A DNA stretch of 14,980 bases from Candidatus Aminicenantota bacterium (lineage in GTDB: Bacteria; Acidobacteriota; Aminicenantia; UBA2199), in contig JAUWNT010000043.1 in NCBI GenBank assembly GCA_030612495.1, positions 1 through 14,980 of the forward strand, read 5' to 3'. Position numbers and translations under genes: made by a program. Shown piece by piece: positions 7,460 to 14,850 of the stretch. Each line of letters begins with the position of its first letter. The stretch's first letter is position 1. The notes below the pieces were generated by a model. The model was not told where the DNA came from. It searched no databases and was given only the letters and a program-made list of their open reading frames with translations.

Positions 7460-8683
7460 ATGAGTATTAACAGAAATGAATTAAATGGGCTAAAACCAAT
7501 GTTGCCTGATGCAGATGAAGATAAGAAAAAAATTCGAACCCTTTTATTCACGATTTTATTACTACTAATAATTCTACTTGCCGCAGGATATTTTATAATG
7601 AAGGGAAAGTCAGGCCAAACTGGAGTTAAGTCATCGAAACTTCGCCAGATGAATAAATTAGTAACAAAAATAAGGGGTATGGAATCTAATGTTCAAGAAA
7701 ATCAGAATGAAATATTTAGATTAATGAAAGAATACAAAGATAAAACAGGTAAAGAGATGCCTGTAGCAAATAGTTTAAATCTTACTAACGAAGAAAAAAA
7801 GATTCTTAAAAGAAAAATACGTGAAGAGAAAAATGTTTCAATAAAATCCTTGTTAAATGATATAATTGATAAAAATATAGAGATTTCTAATCTTAACTTA
7901 AAAATAAAAAAAATTGAAGCCTTACTACCAAAGCCACATGTTGTTATAAGAGGAGAAAATCACTATAAGATTGCAATAGATTACCTTATGAATCAAAGAG
8001 GTGTTGAAAAAGATAAAGCAGCGGACTTAATTGAAAAGGCAGCATTAATTGAACCTTTACTCCCTGATTTTAAAGTTTGGAATTTTTATTCAGGTAAAGA
8101 ATATGGGACTTTTGTAACTCAAGGTAAAGCTTCTATTTCACCTAATCAGGTTATAAGAAAAACTAAAAAGAAACTTGTAGATGCAAGGGATCAAGCAATT
8201 TTAGATCGTGATAATTTATCATCTGATATTATGGCCCTAGAACAAAGAAGAAGTGAACTCATTTCTCAATTAGATTTCTTAAATAACGAAAAAACATCAC
8301 TAATTGAAAGGCTAAATGACTTGAGTAAGCAAAATCTTGAAATGCAAAAAAGTTTAAATTCAATACACTTGATGATTGATTTAAAAAAGAACCTTAAGAA
8401 AAAAGGTGTTATAAAATCAGGATTTTTAAAATCAAATAAATTACAAGATATTTCTAATGAAAAATTTAACATATTAGTAGACCTTAGATATAATAATGCA
8501 ATAATTATATCTGCAAAAGAACTTAATCTGATTAAAATTAGTAAAATTATTTTATTTCCGAAGTTTTATAAAAATAAGGTTGATTATAAATGGAACATAA
8601 ACAAAAATGGAAAGGAAGCAATTATTATTATTTTATCAACAAATAAATTTAAAAATGAGAAGGTTGTTATTTCAGTTGAATAG
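7460..8683 (+). CDS. Unrecognised membrane-anchored coiled-coil protein with LysM-like segment
   Basis: I do not recognise a named function for this 407-residue protein. A charged N-terminus (1-25) is followed by one membrane helix (about 26-46), so the bulk is probably periplasmic or extracytoplasmic. Residues 60-157 are rich in heptad-like Leu/Ile/Lys/Glu and look like a coiled coil. Residues 159-178 (PHVVIRGENHYKIAIDYL) strongly resemble the start of a LysM peptidoglycan-binding repeat (HxVxxGDxxYxIA). After a helical stretch comes FKVWNFYSGKEYGTFVTQG (204-222). A second long coiled coil covers about 233-300, and residues 315-407 look like a mixed alpha/beta domain. AAAGGAGG at 7447-7454, 5 nt before the ATG, is the strongest ribosome binding site in the window. 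It starts 21 nt after tatC, so it is probably cotranscribed. A cell-envelope scaffold role is my inference. Confidence 0.6.
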   Translation: MSINRNELNGLKPMLPDADEDKKKIRTLLFTILLLLIILLAAGYFIMKGKSGQTGVKSSKLRQMNKLVTKIRGMESNVQENQNEIFRLMKEYKDKTGKEMPVANSLNLTNEEKKILKRKIREEKNVSIKSLLNDIIDKNIEISNLNLKIKKIEALLPKPHVVIRGENHYKIAIDYLMNQRGVEKDKAADLIEKAALIEPLLPDFKVWNFYSGKEYGTFVTQGKASISPNQVIRKTKKKLVDARDQAILDRDNLSSDIMALEQRRSELISQLDFLNNEKTSLIERLNDLSKQNLEMQKSLNSIHLMIDLKKNLKKKGVIKSGFLKSNKLQDISNEKFNILVDLRYNNAIIISAKELNLIKISKIILFPKFYKNKVDYKWNINKNGKEAIIIILSTNKFKNEKVVISVE

Positions 8684-8764
8684 GAACTTTTAGATAAATC
8701 AAAATTATAAAATTTAAATAAATAATCCCATAGATATTTCGTTAAATTTTAACTATTTATTTAG

Positions 8765-8793
8765 TGGATAATTTACTAAGAATCTGTTAAAAT
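8765..8793 (+). promoter_or_regulatory. Weak predicted promoter for the yacL-ispF-der cluster
   Basis: An extended -10 element, TG-T-TAAAAT (8785-8793), is preceded by a poor -35 box TGGATA (8765-8770) at 17 nt spacing. It lies in the 133-nt AT-rich gap before the YacL-like gene, where a promoter is expected. The match is modest and chance AT content could explain it. Confidence 0.35.
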
Positions 8794-8816
8794 AAATATA
8801 TTATTGAGGTGTAATT

Positions 8817-9797
8817 ATGTTTATTTATATTTATAAATTATTATTTGTTTTGCTTTTTGCTTTTTTAGGATATACCTATCCTCCATTTCGAGACATATCC
8901 CGTATACAATCTACTATTATTGGTGGGGGTTTTGCTCTTAGTTTATGTTTGATTGTCTTTAAAGTAAAAAAGACTGAACTAAAATATATCTGGAGTTCTT
9001 TAGTAGGTATATTGTCTGGTCTATTTGTCGGTTTTATAATGTTTCAGTTACTTAATATTAAATCAATATCTTTATCATCTTATTTTTTCTTTAAAGCTCT
9101 ATTTTTATTTGGATTTCCAATAACAGGCTTATTCATAGGAATAAATAAGTCAAAAATGTTTTCACCTTTAAATATAAAAGAGTTTTTTAGAGGGAGCAGT
9201 GCTTTTACTGACTCATTTCTATTAGATACAAGTGCAATAATAGATGGGAGAATTGTTCCTATTTCAAATTCCGGTTTTTTAGAAGGCGAGATGATTATCA
9301 CTCAATTTGTTCTGGCTGAACTTCAGCTTATTGCAGATTCAAATGATCCTATTAAAAAAGTTAGAGGGAAAAGAGGCCTTGATGTAATTGACCAATTAAA
9401 GAAGAATAAAAATGTATCATTAACAATACTGAATAAAAATATTTCAGGCATTAAAGAAGTTGACCAGAAAATCATTTTGATGGCTAAGGATCAAAACTTC
9501 AAGGTGATTACAAATGATGTTAACCTTAGTAAGATTGCAAAACTTCAGGATGTTAAAGTCTTAAATGTTAATGAACTTGCTTTTGCTTTAAAACCAATTG
9601 TTCACCCTGGAGAGCACCTCAACATACAAATTTCAAAGGCAGGGAAAGAGAAAAGGCAGGGAATTGCTTATTTAGATGATGGAACAATGGTTATTGTAGA
9701 TGATGCTAAAACAGATATTGGAAAACAAATGGAAATTGAAGTAACATCAGTTTTACAATCCACTTCTGGTAAGATGATCTTTGGGAAAAAGATTTAA
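8817..9797 (+). CDS. YacL-like PIN/TRAM domain membrane protein
   Basis: This is a membrane-anchored PIN-domain protein of the YacL family, with a probable RNase fold facing the cytosol. Four helices lie at about 5-19, 31-49, 59-79 and 87-108. The PIN domain follows, with acidic metal-site residues Asp137 (LLDTSAIIDGR), Glu168 (VLAELQ), Asp216 (VDQKIILMA) and Asp234 (ITNDVNLSKIA). A C-terminal TRAM domain spans about 262-321 and should bind RNA. At 326 residues, the size and domain order match the family closely. A GAGGTG ribosome binding site (8806-8811) is 5 nt from the ATG. Its stop overlaps the ispF start by 1 nt (TAATG). In other bacteria this gene often sits near ispD/ispF, so the arrangement looks conserved. 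The physiological RNA target is unknown. Confidence 0.93.
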   Translation: MFIYIYKLLFVLLFAFLGYTYPPFRDISRIQSTIIGGGFALSLCLIVFKVKKTELKYIWSSLVGILSGLFVGFIMFQLLNIKSISLSSYFFFKALFLFGFPITGLFIGINKSKMFSPLNIKEFFRGSSAFTDSFLLDTSAIIDGRIVPISNSGFLEGEMIITQFVLAELQLIADSNDPIKKVRGKRGLDVIDQLKKNKNVSLTILNKNISGIKEVDQKIILMAKDQNFKVITNDVNLSKIAKLQDVKVLNVNELAFALKPIVHPGEHLNIQISKAGKEKRQGIAYLDDGTMVIVDDAKTDIGKQMEIEVTSVLQSTSGKMIFGKKI

Positions 9798-10282
9798 TGT
9801 TAAAAATAAGAGCAGGAATTGGTTATGATATACATAGAATAGAAAAGGGAGATGGACTATATATAGGCGGTATAAAAGTTTGTGATAACCTTAAATTTGT
9901 TGCTCATTCTGATGGTGATGTTTTAATTCATGCTTTGATAGACTCTTTATTTGGAGCAATTGGAGAAAGAGACATAGGAGAAATTTTCCCGAATTCAGAC
10001 CCTAAATATAAAAATATAAAAAGTGAGAAATTACTTAAACATGCTTTAGAAATATTCAATAACAAGAATTTTGAAATTATAAACATTGATTGTGTTCTAA
10101 TCTTAAATGAACCTAAAATAAGCTCTTTTAAAGATAAAATAAAAAATAAAATTGCCTCAACCCTTAACATACCTAAAATTGATTTTAATTTAAAAGCAAA
10201 AACTAAAGAGATGATAGGAGATGTTGATAGGGGAGAGGCTATTGAATGTTATTGTATTTCAATGGTAAGACATAAACCTTAG
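9797..10282 (+). CDS. ispF: 2-C-methyl-D-erythritol 2,4-cyclodiphosphate synthase
   Basis: IspF closes the cyclic diphosphate of 4-diphosphocytidyl-methylerythritol 2-phosphate in the non-mevalonate isoprenoid pathway. It is a cytosolic trimer with a zinc site. Residues 9-14 (GYDIHR) supply the metal ligands Asp11 and His13, and His45 is the third. AHSDGD (36-41), DSLFGAIGERDIGEIFP (49-65) and NLKAKTKEMIG carry the substrate loops. The usual KATTTE and GRGEG segments read KAKTKE and DRGEA, a mild divergence that keeps the key Thr and Glu. Length (161) is normal. The ATG overlaps the preceding stop by 1 nt, so translation is probably coupled. Its usual partner ispD is not in the window, though it is not required to be adjacent. 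Confidence 0.95.
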   Translation: MLKIRAGIGYDIHRIEKGDGLYIGGIKVCDNLKFVAHSDGDVLIHALIDSLFGAIGERDIGEIFPNSDPKYKNIKSEKLLKHALEIFNNKNFEIINIDCVLILNEPKISSFKDKIKNKIASTLNIPKIDFNLKAKTKEMIGDVDRGEAIECYCISMVRHKP

Positions 10283-10286
10283 TATA

Positions 10287-11603
10287 ATGAATAAAACTCT
10301 ACCAGTAATAACAATAACAGGTGTGCCAAATACTGGAAAATCAACTTTATTTAATAGAATAATTGGTAAGAGAAAAGCTTTAATTCATTCTAAACCAGGT
10401 ATGACAAGAGATATATATAAAAAAACTTTTATATTAAATGATAGAACATTTTTTATACAGGATTCCGGAGGATTCTTTGTTGGGGATAATGTAATTTATG
10501 AAGAAATAAATAAAAGGATATTTAAAGAAGCTAAAAGATCAGATCTCATTATCTTTCTATTTGATGGTAAAAGGGAGATATTGGGATATGAAAAAGATTT
10601 GTATTTAAACATAAGAAAAATTAATGAGAACATAATTCCTGTTATTAATAAAGTTGATAATCCAGGAACCTATGTACTTCCTTCTTCTTACTATTCTCTT
10701 AAATTAAATTATATAGAGATCTCAGCTGAGCATAATAAGGGTATTGATGAATTATTTGATAAAATTGAAGAAAAATTCGTATCTTATAATAAAAAATCGA
10801 ATTCTGAAAACGATAGCCTGAAAACAAGAATTAGCATTGTTGGAAAGCCAAATGTAGGAAAATCATCAATAGTTAATAAGATACTGAATGATGATTATGT
10901 TATTGTAAGCCCAATTCCTGGAACAACAAGAGACTCTGTTGATCTTGAATTTAAAAGGAATAACAAGGTATTTATAATTGTTGATAATGCAGGTATAAGG
11001 AAATTACAAAAAATCAAAGAAGATACTGAGACTGCAGCTGTAATAAGGGCTGGAAAAGATATTAAAAATTCCGATATTATTATTTTTGTTTTGGATTTAT
11101 CAAAAAAAATGGATAAGAATGATTATTTTATTGCTCAAAAAATTTTAAAATCAGCAAAACCAGTTGTTGTTGCTTGTAATAAGTGGGATTTAATAAGCAA
11201 TAAAGATAACTCTTTATCTATATTGAATAAATTCAAACAGAACCTTAATTCTTTCTATTTTGCTCCATTTATAACATTATCAGCTAAAACAGGAAAGAAC
11301 ATCTTTAATTTAATTGATAAAACAGAGTTAATTAATAATAAAATTCAAAATAAAATAAAAACTTCTGATCTTAATTATATAACTCAAGAAATTTTAAAAG
11401 AAAAAAAATTATTAACTGAAAATAACAAAACATTTAATCCAAAATATTTATCAATAGAGTCATATAAACCCTTTTTCATAAGATTTTATACAAGATCAAA
11501 ATCCAGATTAAAACAATCTCATGAGCTTTATCTAAAAAGAAAAATCTCTAAAGTATTAGATCTCGAAGGTATACCTGTTTTTTTTAATATCTCATCAAAA
11601 TAG
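10287..11603 (+). CDS. der: Ribosome-assembly GTPase Der (EngA)
   Basis: Der is an essential GTPase with two tandem G domains that helps 50S subunit maturation in the cytosol. Domain 1 shows G1 GVPNTGKST (12-20), PGMTRD (37-42), DSGG (59-62; usually DTGG) and NKVD (121-124). Domain 2 shows GKPNVGKSS (186-194), PGTTRD (211-216), DNAG (233-236; usually DTAG), NKWD (298-301) and SAKTG (332-336). A KH-like domain follows at about 355-438 and ends in KVLDLEGIPVFFNISSK, as expected. Length (438) is typical. It starts 4 nt after ispF without an evident ribosome binding site. The two Thr changes in the G3 motifs are unusual but conservative in position. Confidence 0.97.
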   Translation: MNKTLPVITITGVPNTGKSTLFNRIIGKRKALIHSKPGMTRDIYKKTFILNDRTFFIQDSGGFFVGDNVIYEEINKRIFKEAKRSDLIIFLFDGKREILGYEKDLYLNIRKINENIIPVINKVDNPGTYVLPSSYYSLKLNYIEISAEHNKGIDELFDKIEEKFVSYNKKSNSENDSLKTRISIVGKPNVGKSSIVNKILNDDYVIVSPIPGTTRDSVDLEFKRNNKVFIIVDNAGIRKLQKIKEDTETAAVIRAGKDIKNSDIIIFVLDLSKKMDKNDYFIAQKILKSAKPVVVACNKWDLISNKDNSLSILNKFKQNLNSFYFAPFITLSAKTGKNIFNLIDKTELINNKIQNKIKTSDLNYITQEILKEKKLLTENNKTFNPKYLSIESYKPFFIRFYTRSKSRLKQSHELYLKRKISKVLDLEGIPVFFNISSK

Positions 11604-11610
11604 GAAAAAC

Positions 11611-12228
11611 ATGATTAAATTAGCAATCTTTGATATGGACGGTACAGTTTTCGAAAGCTATTTAGATTGGGGAAATATAAAAAAAGAGTTATGCATAGAG
11701 AAAGGAAATATTTTAAAAGAAATTTATAATAATAGTGTTGATTATGAAAAACTAAAAATACTTGAAAAACATGAAGAACAGAACACCTTAAAAACAAGAC
11801 CTTTGAATGGTGTTTCTGAATTTATATCTTTTTTAAGAAAAAACAAGATCGAAACTTCATTAATAACAAATAATAGTAAAAAGAATACTGACTATCTTCT
11901 AGACAAATTTAAGATTAAATTTGATGTAATAATAACAAGGGAGATGAGATTTTGGAAGCCTGAACCTGATGCTTTCTTTTATTTAATGGATTTATATAAA
12001 TGCAAACCTAAAGAAATATTATCCATAGGTGATAGTCATTATGATATTATTGCTTCAAAAAAGGCAGGTATATCCGATGTTTTCGTTGTAAAAAAAAATA
12101 TCAAAGATGGAGTTGGACACATTATACAGAATGATAAAAGATTTTTAAATGAAAGAATTGTTTTTTTTACCAACTATTTTGAATTAAAAAATATTTTTAT
12201 AGATAAATATAAGATGCAGGATATCTAA
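11611..12228 (+). CDS. HAD-family phosphatase (phosphoglycolate phosphatase-like)
   Basis: This is a cytosolic HAD subfamily I hydrolase, similar in layout to phosphoglycolate phosphatases and beta-phosphoglucomutases. Motif I DMDGTV holds Asp8 and Asp10, motif II is Thr86 in SLITNNS, motif III is Lys116 in FWKPEPDAF, and motif IV is GDSHYD (140-145). A helical cap (about 15-70) follows motif I. At 205 residues it is slightly short but complete. The ATG is 7 nt after the der stop, and an AGGA within that stop (11602-11605) can serve as its ribosome binding site, so it is the last gene of the yacL-ispF-der run. All catalytic residues are present, unlike the HAD protein at 5582. The substrate cannot be inferred. 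Confidence 0.88.
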   Translation: MIKLAIFDMDGTVFESYLDWGNIKKELCIEKGNILKEIYNNSVDYEKLKILEKHEEQNTLKTRPLNGVSEFISFLRKNKIETSLITNNSKKNTDYLLDKFKIKFDVIITREMRFWKPEPDAFFYLMDLYKCKPKEILSIGDSHYDIIASKKAGISDVFVVKKNIKDGVGHIIQNDKRFLNERIVFFTNYFELKNIFIDKYKMQDI

Positions 12229-12253
12229 TACATATTTTAGATTTTTTTTGATC

Positions 12254-12275
12254 AAATGTCGACATGCCGACATTT
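12254..12275. promoter_or_regulatory. 22-bp near-perfect palindrome upstream of parAB
   Basis: AAATGTCG (12254-12261) and CGACATTT (12268-12275) form a perfect 8-bp inverted repeat around ACATGC. Counting the inner bases, 10 of 11 positions in each half match. No T-run follows, so it does not look like a terminator. A second palindrome, TTTGATCAAA (12247-12256), overlaps its left edge. It is more GC-rich than its surroundings and lies about 90 bp before the parA promoter, so an operator or a ParB-binding site is plausible. Confidence 0.5.
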
Positions 12276-12339
12276 TGGGTTATCAATTCACGTACGGACA
12301 AACAAAGCAGAAGCGTTGCAAACTAAAGTTTTCCTAAAA

Positions 12340-12353
12340 TTGAATAGTTTCAA
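12340..12353. repeat. Short inverted repeat near the parA -35 box
   Basis: TTGAA and TTCAA flank a 4-nt centre (TAGT), ending 9 nt before the -35 box of the parA promoter. A further small dyad, AAACT-AA-AGTTT, lies at 12320-12331. Both are short enough to arise by chance in AT-rich DNA, but a repressor site here would be well placed. Confidence 0.25.
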
Positions 12354-12362
12354 AAAATTAAC

Positions 12363-12391
12363 TTGACAAAACATTATAATTAAAATATATT
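12363..12391 (+). promoter_or_regulatory. Predicted promoter of parAB
   Basis: A perfect TTGACA (12363-12368) is spaced 17 nt from TATATT (12386-12391). Transcription would begin near 12398, giving a leader of about 19 nt that contains the parA ribosome binding site. Confidence 0.75.
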
Positions 12392-12404
12392 TATACTTAA
12401 AAAA

Positions 12405-12410
12405 CAGGAG
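12405..12410 (+). promoter_or_regulatory. Ribosome binding site fixing the parA GTG start
   Basis: CAGGAG is 6 nt from the GTG at 12417, the start that yields the complete ParA N-terminus. The nearby ATG at 12413 is only 2 nt away and in another frame. Confidence 0.7.
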
Positions 12411-12416
12411 CTATGT

Positions 12417-13172
12417 GTGATAATAACAATTGCAAATCAAAAAGGTGGAGTTGGAAAAACAACTACATGTTTAAATCTTTCCGCAGCATTCGCTTTTTTA
12501 GGTTATAAGACCCTTCTTGTTGATATGGATCCTCAAGCAAATGCAACAATCTCATTCGTTGATTCAGAAAGGATAAAAGAGTCGACATTTGATTTTCTCC
12601 AGAGTAGCGAATATGAACCTCAAGACATAATTCATAAAACCAATATAATAAACTTATCTATAATTCCCTCTTCGATTTCACTTGCAAAGCTTGAATCAAA
12701 ACTAATAGGGGAGATAGATAGCCATTTCAGATTAAAAGATAAACTTGATTCTATTAAGTATAATTATGATTTTATTATTATAGATACACCACCTACACTT
12801 GGACTTATTACAATAAATTCTCTTGTTGCTGCAACTCATTTAATTATCCCGATTCAAGCATCGTATTTTGCTTTAGAAGGAACTGATGATTTGCTTGAAA
12901 CGTTTGAGAGGATAAGAGTCAGGACTAACCCTGATCTGGCCCTTCTCGGAGTTCTTATAACTCTATATGATAAAAGGACTATTATAGCCAGAGATAGTAA
13001 AAATCATATAGAGAGAATATTTAAAGATAGAGTGTTTAAAACAAAAATATCAAAGAGTGTAAGGTTAGAAGAGAGCCCTGCATACAAAGAGTCAATTTTT
13101 ACATATGCTCCAAATTCAACAGGAGCTGTTGAATATAAAAAATTAGCGGAGGAAATATTAAAAAATGTCTAA
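12417..13172 (+). CDS. parA: Chromosome-partitioning ATPase ParA (Soj type)
   Basis: ParA is a deviant Walker-A ATPase that binds DNA as an ATP dimer and moves ParB-parS complexes, separating replicated origins. The P-loop is KGGVGKTT (9-16) with its signature lysine Lys9, the A' motif is DMDPQAN (36-42), and the Walker-B-like Asp123 is in IIIDTPP. Length (251) and the lack of an N-terminal helix-turn-helix mark the short chromosomal type rather than the long plasmid type. The start is a GTG, chosen by the CAGGAG site and because the P-loop must lie right at the N-terminus. parB overlaps its end by 8 nt. The gene has its own consensus promoter, and the upstream palindrome is a candidate control site. 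Confidence 0.94.
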   Translation: MIITIANQKGGVGKTTTCLNLSAAFAFLGYKTLLVDMDPQANATISFVDSERIKESTFDFLQSSEYEPQDIIHKTNIINLSIIPSSISLAKLESKLIGEIDSHFRLKDKLDSIKYNYDFIIIDTPPTLGLITINSLVAATHLIIPIQASYFALEGTDDLLETFERIRVRTNPDLALLGVLITLYDKRTIIARDSKNHIERIFKDRVFKTKISKSVRLEESPAYKESIFTYAPNSTGAVEYKKLAEEILKNV

Positions 13173-14010
13173 AAAGGCAGGATTACCGGATTTTATGAAG
13201 TATAAACATGACGATCATTTTGTAGACGAGATTTCATTAATGAGCAAAACTACAATAATAAGAAATATTCCAATCAATAAAATTACTCCTGGAGTAATAC
13301 AACCCAGAAAAGATTTTGGAGATTTAAATGAATTAGCAGAATCAATAAAAGAAAAGGGAATAATAGAACCTATAATAGTAAGGTCTAAGAACGGAAGATT
13401 TGAAATAATTGCTGGTGAAAGAAGGTATAGAGCAGCAAAAATGATCGGATTAAAAGAACTTCCCTGCATTGAACGTAATTCTCCTGATAACGAAGCATTA
13501 GAATTGGCAATTGTTGAGAATTTACAGAGAAAAGACTTAAATATATTTGAATCAGCTTATTCTTTTAAATGTTTGTCAGATATATATGGGTACACGCATA
13601 TGGACATTGCTAATAAAATAGGAAAGTCAAGAACAACAGTAAGTGAGCTTTTAAGAATAAATGATTTGCCTGATGATATTTTAAAAAAATGTATAGAACT
13701 GAATATTGTATCAAAAAGTTTTATTTTGGAATTGGTTAAATTAAATGATAAAAAAAAGATGATAAAAGTATTAGAAGAGTATTCCGAAAAACCATTTTCA
13801 AGAGATGAGATAAAAAAACAGAGAAACATTAAAACAAAAAAAGTAGATAGAGAGAATAAACCCTTAAAATTTAATTTTGTTTCTGACAATAAAGAAATTA
13901 AAATCGGATTTAATATTAAATCTAAAGAAATCAATAGAGATAAGATAATAGAAATACTTGAAAAATTAATAAATGATATAAGAGAAAATAAGATAAAAGG
14001 CTTAAAATAA
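13165..14010 (+). CDS. parB: Chromosome-partitioning protein ParB (Spo0J type)
   Basis: ParB is a CTP-dependent DNA clamp that loads at parS sites and spreads along DNA, directing segregation with ParA. The N-terminal ParB/Srx nucleotide domain includes QPRKDF (46-51), the GERRYRA motif (84-90) and ENLQRKDLN (118-126). A helix-turn-helix follows at about 145-165 (MDIANKIGKSRTTVSELL), then a lysine-rich linker and a C-terminal dimerisation region. Length (281) is typical of chromosomal ParB. GGAGGAA at 13148-13154 lies 10 nt before the ATG, and the gene overlaps parA by 8 nt, so the two are translationally coupled. No copy of the classical 16-bp parS (TGTTTCACGTGAAACA) was seen in the window. 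Confidence 0.94.
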   Translation: MSKKAGLPDFMKYKHDDHFVDEISLMSKTTIIRNIPINKITPGVIQPRKDFGDLNELAESIKEKGIIEPIIVRSKNGRFEIIAGERRYRAAKMIGLKELPCIERNSPDNEALELAIVENLQRKDLNIFESAYSFKCLSDIYGYTHMDIANKIGKSRTTVSELLRINDLPDDILKKCIELNIVSKSFILELVKLNDKKKMIKVLEEYSEKPFSRDEIKKQRNIKTKKVDRENKPLKFNFVSDNKEIKIGFNIKSKEINRDKIIEILEKLINDIRENKIKGLK

Positions 14011-14094
14011 ATAAATAACTAAAAAAAAATAAGAGTAATAATTAAAAAATAAGTTTAAAATGCATATTGGTTTACATAATATATCTTATCCGAC

Positions 14095-14129
14095 GTAATA
14101 TATACGCCTTTCAAAAACGCCTATATTAC
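14095..14129. repeat. Inverted repeat enclosing two ACGCCT copies
   Basis: GTAATATA (14095-14102) and TATATTAC (14122-14129) are exact inverted arms. Inside, ACGCCT occurs twice in direct orientation (14104-14109 and 14117-14122), an odd GC-rich element in AT-rich surroundings. No T-run follows closely, so it is not a standard terminator. Its function is unknown. Confidence 0.4.
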
Positions 14130-14224
14130 TAATAAAATCAATTTGTGGATGATTTTGATGAAAATTCCTCTTCTATTTTAAATAATTTATATATATTTAT
14201 ATTACTCTCTTTTTATGATTGCTC

Positions 14225-14254
14225 AGATTGCTCTGTATCGCACGATCTTTTTTT
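14225..14254 (+). terminator. Possible weak terminator downstream of parAB
   Basis: AGATTG (14225-14230) can pair with CGATCT (14243-14248), including one G-U pair, over a 12-nt loop. Seven T residues follow (14248-14254). The stem is short and AT-rich and lies 215 nt after the parB stop, so this is only a candidate. Confidence 0.25.
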
Positions 14255-14310
14255 AGTTCTCTAATAGTTTGATACATTTTTATATTATATTTTTTTTATT
14301 TAGATAATAC

Positions 14311-14838
14311 TCAAATATTTGGAAATATTTTTTTCAACATTTCAAAAGATTCTGGAAATAAATCTGCTATAGAAATATATTTCCATTCAGCATATATATA
14401 TTTCCATTCATTTAAATCTTTTTCTAATATTATTTTGAATCTATATGTTTCACCGTAATATTGAACTATTTTTCTTAGAGCTTTACTTATACCTTTTGAT
14501 AGAGATACATCAGTTTCTATTTCCGCTTTATTTGATTTTATATATATTATATTTGTTGAAAGAATATTAATAATTATTCCTCTATGTTTCTTAAAATACC
14601 CTATTAGCAATTCCCTTATATCTCCTTTTTTTTGATCTTTCATTGTATAAAAATCTTCAGACATAAGCACAACTATTTTTGATTCATCTCTCTTTTCAGC
14701 ATATTTTGCTGTTAAATTAATTAAATCTAAAATAAAATCTTTATCTTCCTTTTCTTTATGACAAAAACTTATTGATATTGTTAATAACATAACAATAGTG
14801 CCCATTCCTTTTAAATTATATCTATTTTTATTAAGCAT
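14311..14838 (-). CDS. NTF2-like fold protein, probable lipoprotein
   Basis: This 175-residue protein has an N-terminal export signal (basic residues, then MGTIVMLLTISISF) ending at Cys26. That suggests a lipoprotein, although Phe at -1 is not a standard lipobox residue. The rest fits the NTF2/SnoaL-like cone fold: a first helix with AKYAEKRDESKIVVLMSEDF, then GDIRELLIGYFKKHRGI, paired strands around IIYIKSNKAEIETDVSL, and YRFKIILEKDLNEWKYIYAEWKYI near the end. This order resembles a family of proteobacterial NTF2-like lipoproteins of unknown function. The ATG at 14838 is preferred because an AGGGG lies 4 nt upstream; a GTG at 14841 is the alternative. It begins 12 nt after the stop of the upstream gene on the same strand. 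No catalytic role is evident. Confidence 0.65.
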   Translation of the reverse strand: MLNKNRYNLKGMGTIVMLLTISISFCHKEKEDKDFILDLINLTAKYAEKRDESKIVVLMSEDFYTMKDQKKGDIRELLIGYFKKHRGIIINILSTNIIYIKSNKAEIETDVSLSKGISKALRKIVQYYGETYRFKIILEKDLNEWKYIYAEWKYISIADLFPESFEMLKKIFPNI

Positions 14839-14850
14839 CACACCCCTACT

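Larger units (their letters stand above)
14011..14310. other. 300-bp AT-rich non-coding stretch between parB and the leftward pair
   Basis: No credible gene is present; the longest ATG-started frame I noticed encodes about 12 residues. It holds an inverted repeat with internal direct repeats (14095-14129), a GATTGCTC tandem pair (14217-14224 and 14226-14233) and a weak hairpin with a T-run (14225-14254). The flanking genes converge, so terminators rather than promoters are expected. Confidence 0.7.

Noticed and set aside
8715..8763. 10-bp inverted repeat TAAATAAATA/TATTTATTTA
   Set aside because: Pure A/T arms over a 29-nt loop in very AT-rich DNA are expected by chance and would be unstable.
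12413..12415. ATG just upstream of the parA start
   Set aside because: It is in a different frame, only 2 nt from the ribosome binding site, and does not read into the ParA P-loop.
14144..14152. DnaA-box-like TGTGGATGA (one mismatch) near parAB, hinting at oriC
   Set aside because: A single imperfect box without a cluster, and without dnaA, rsmG or mnmG nearby, is not enough to call an origin.
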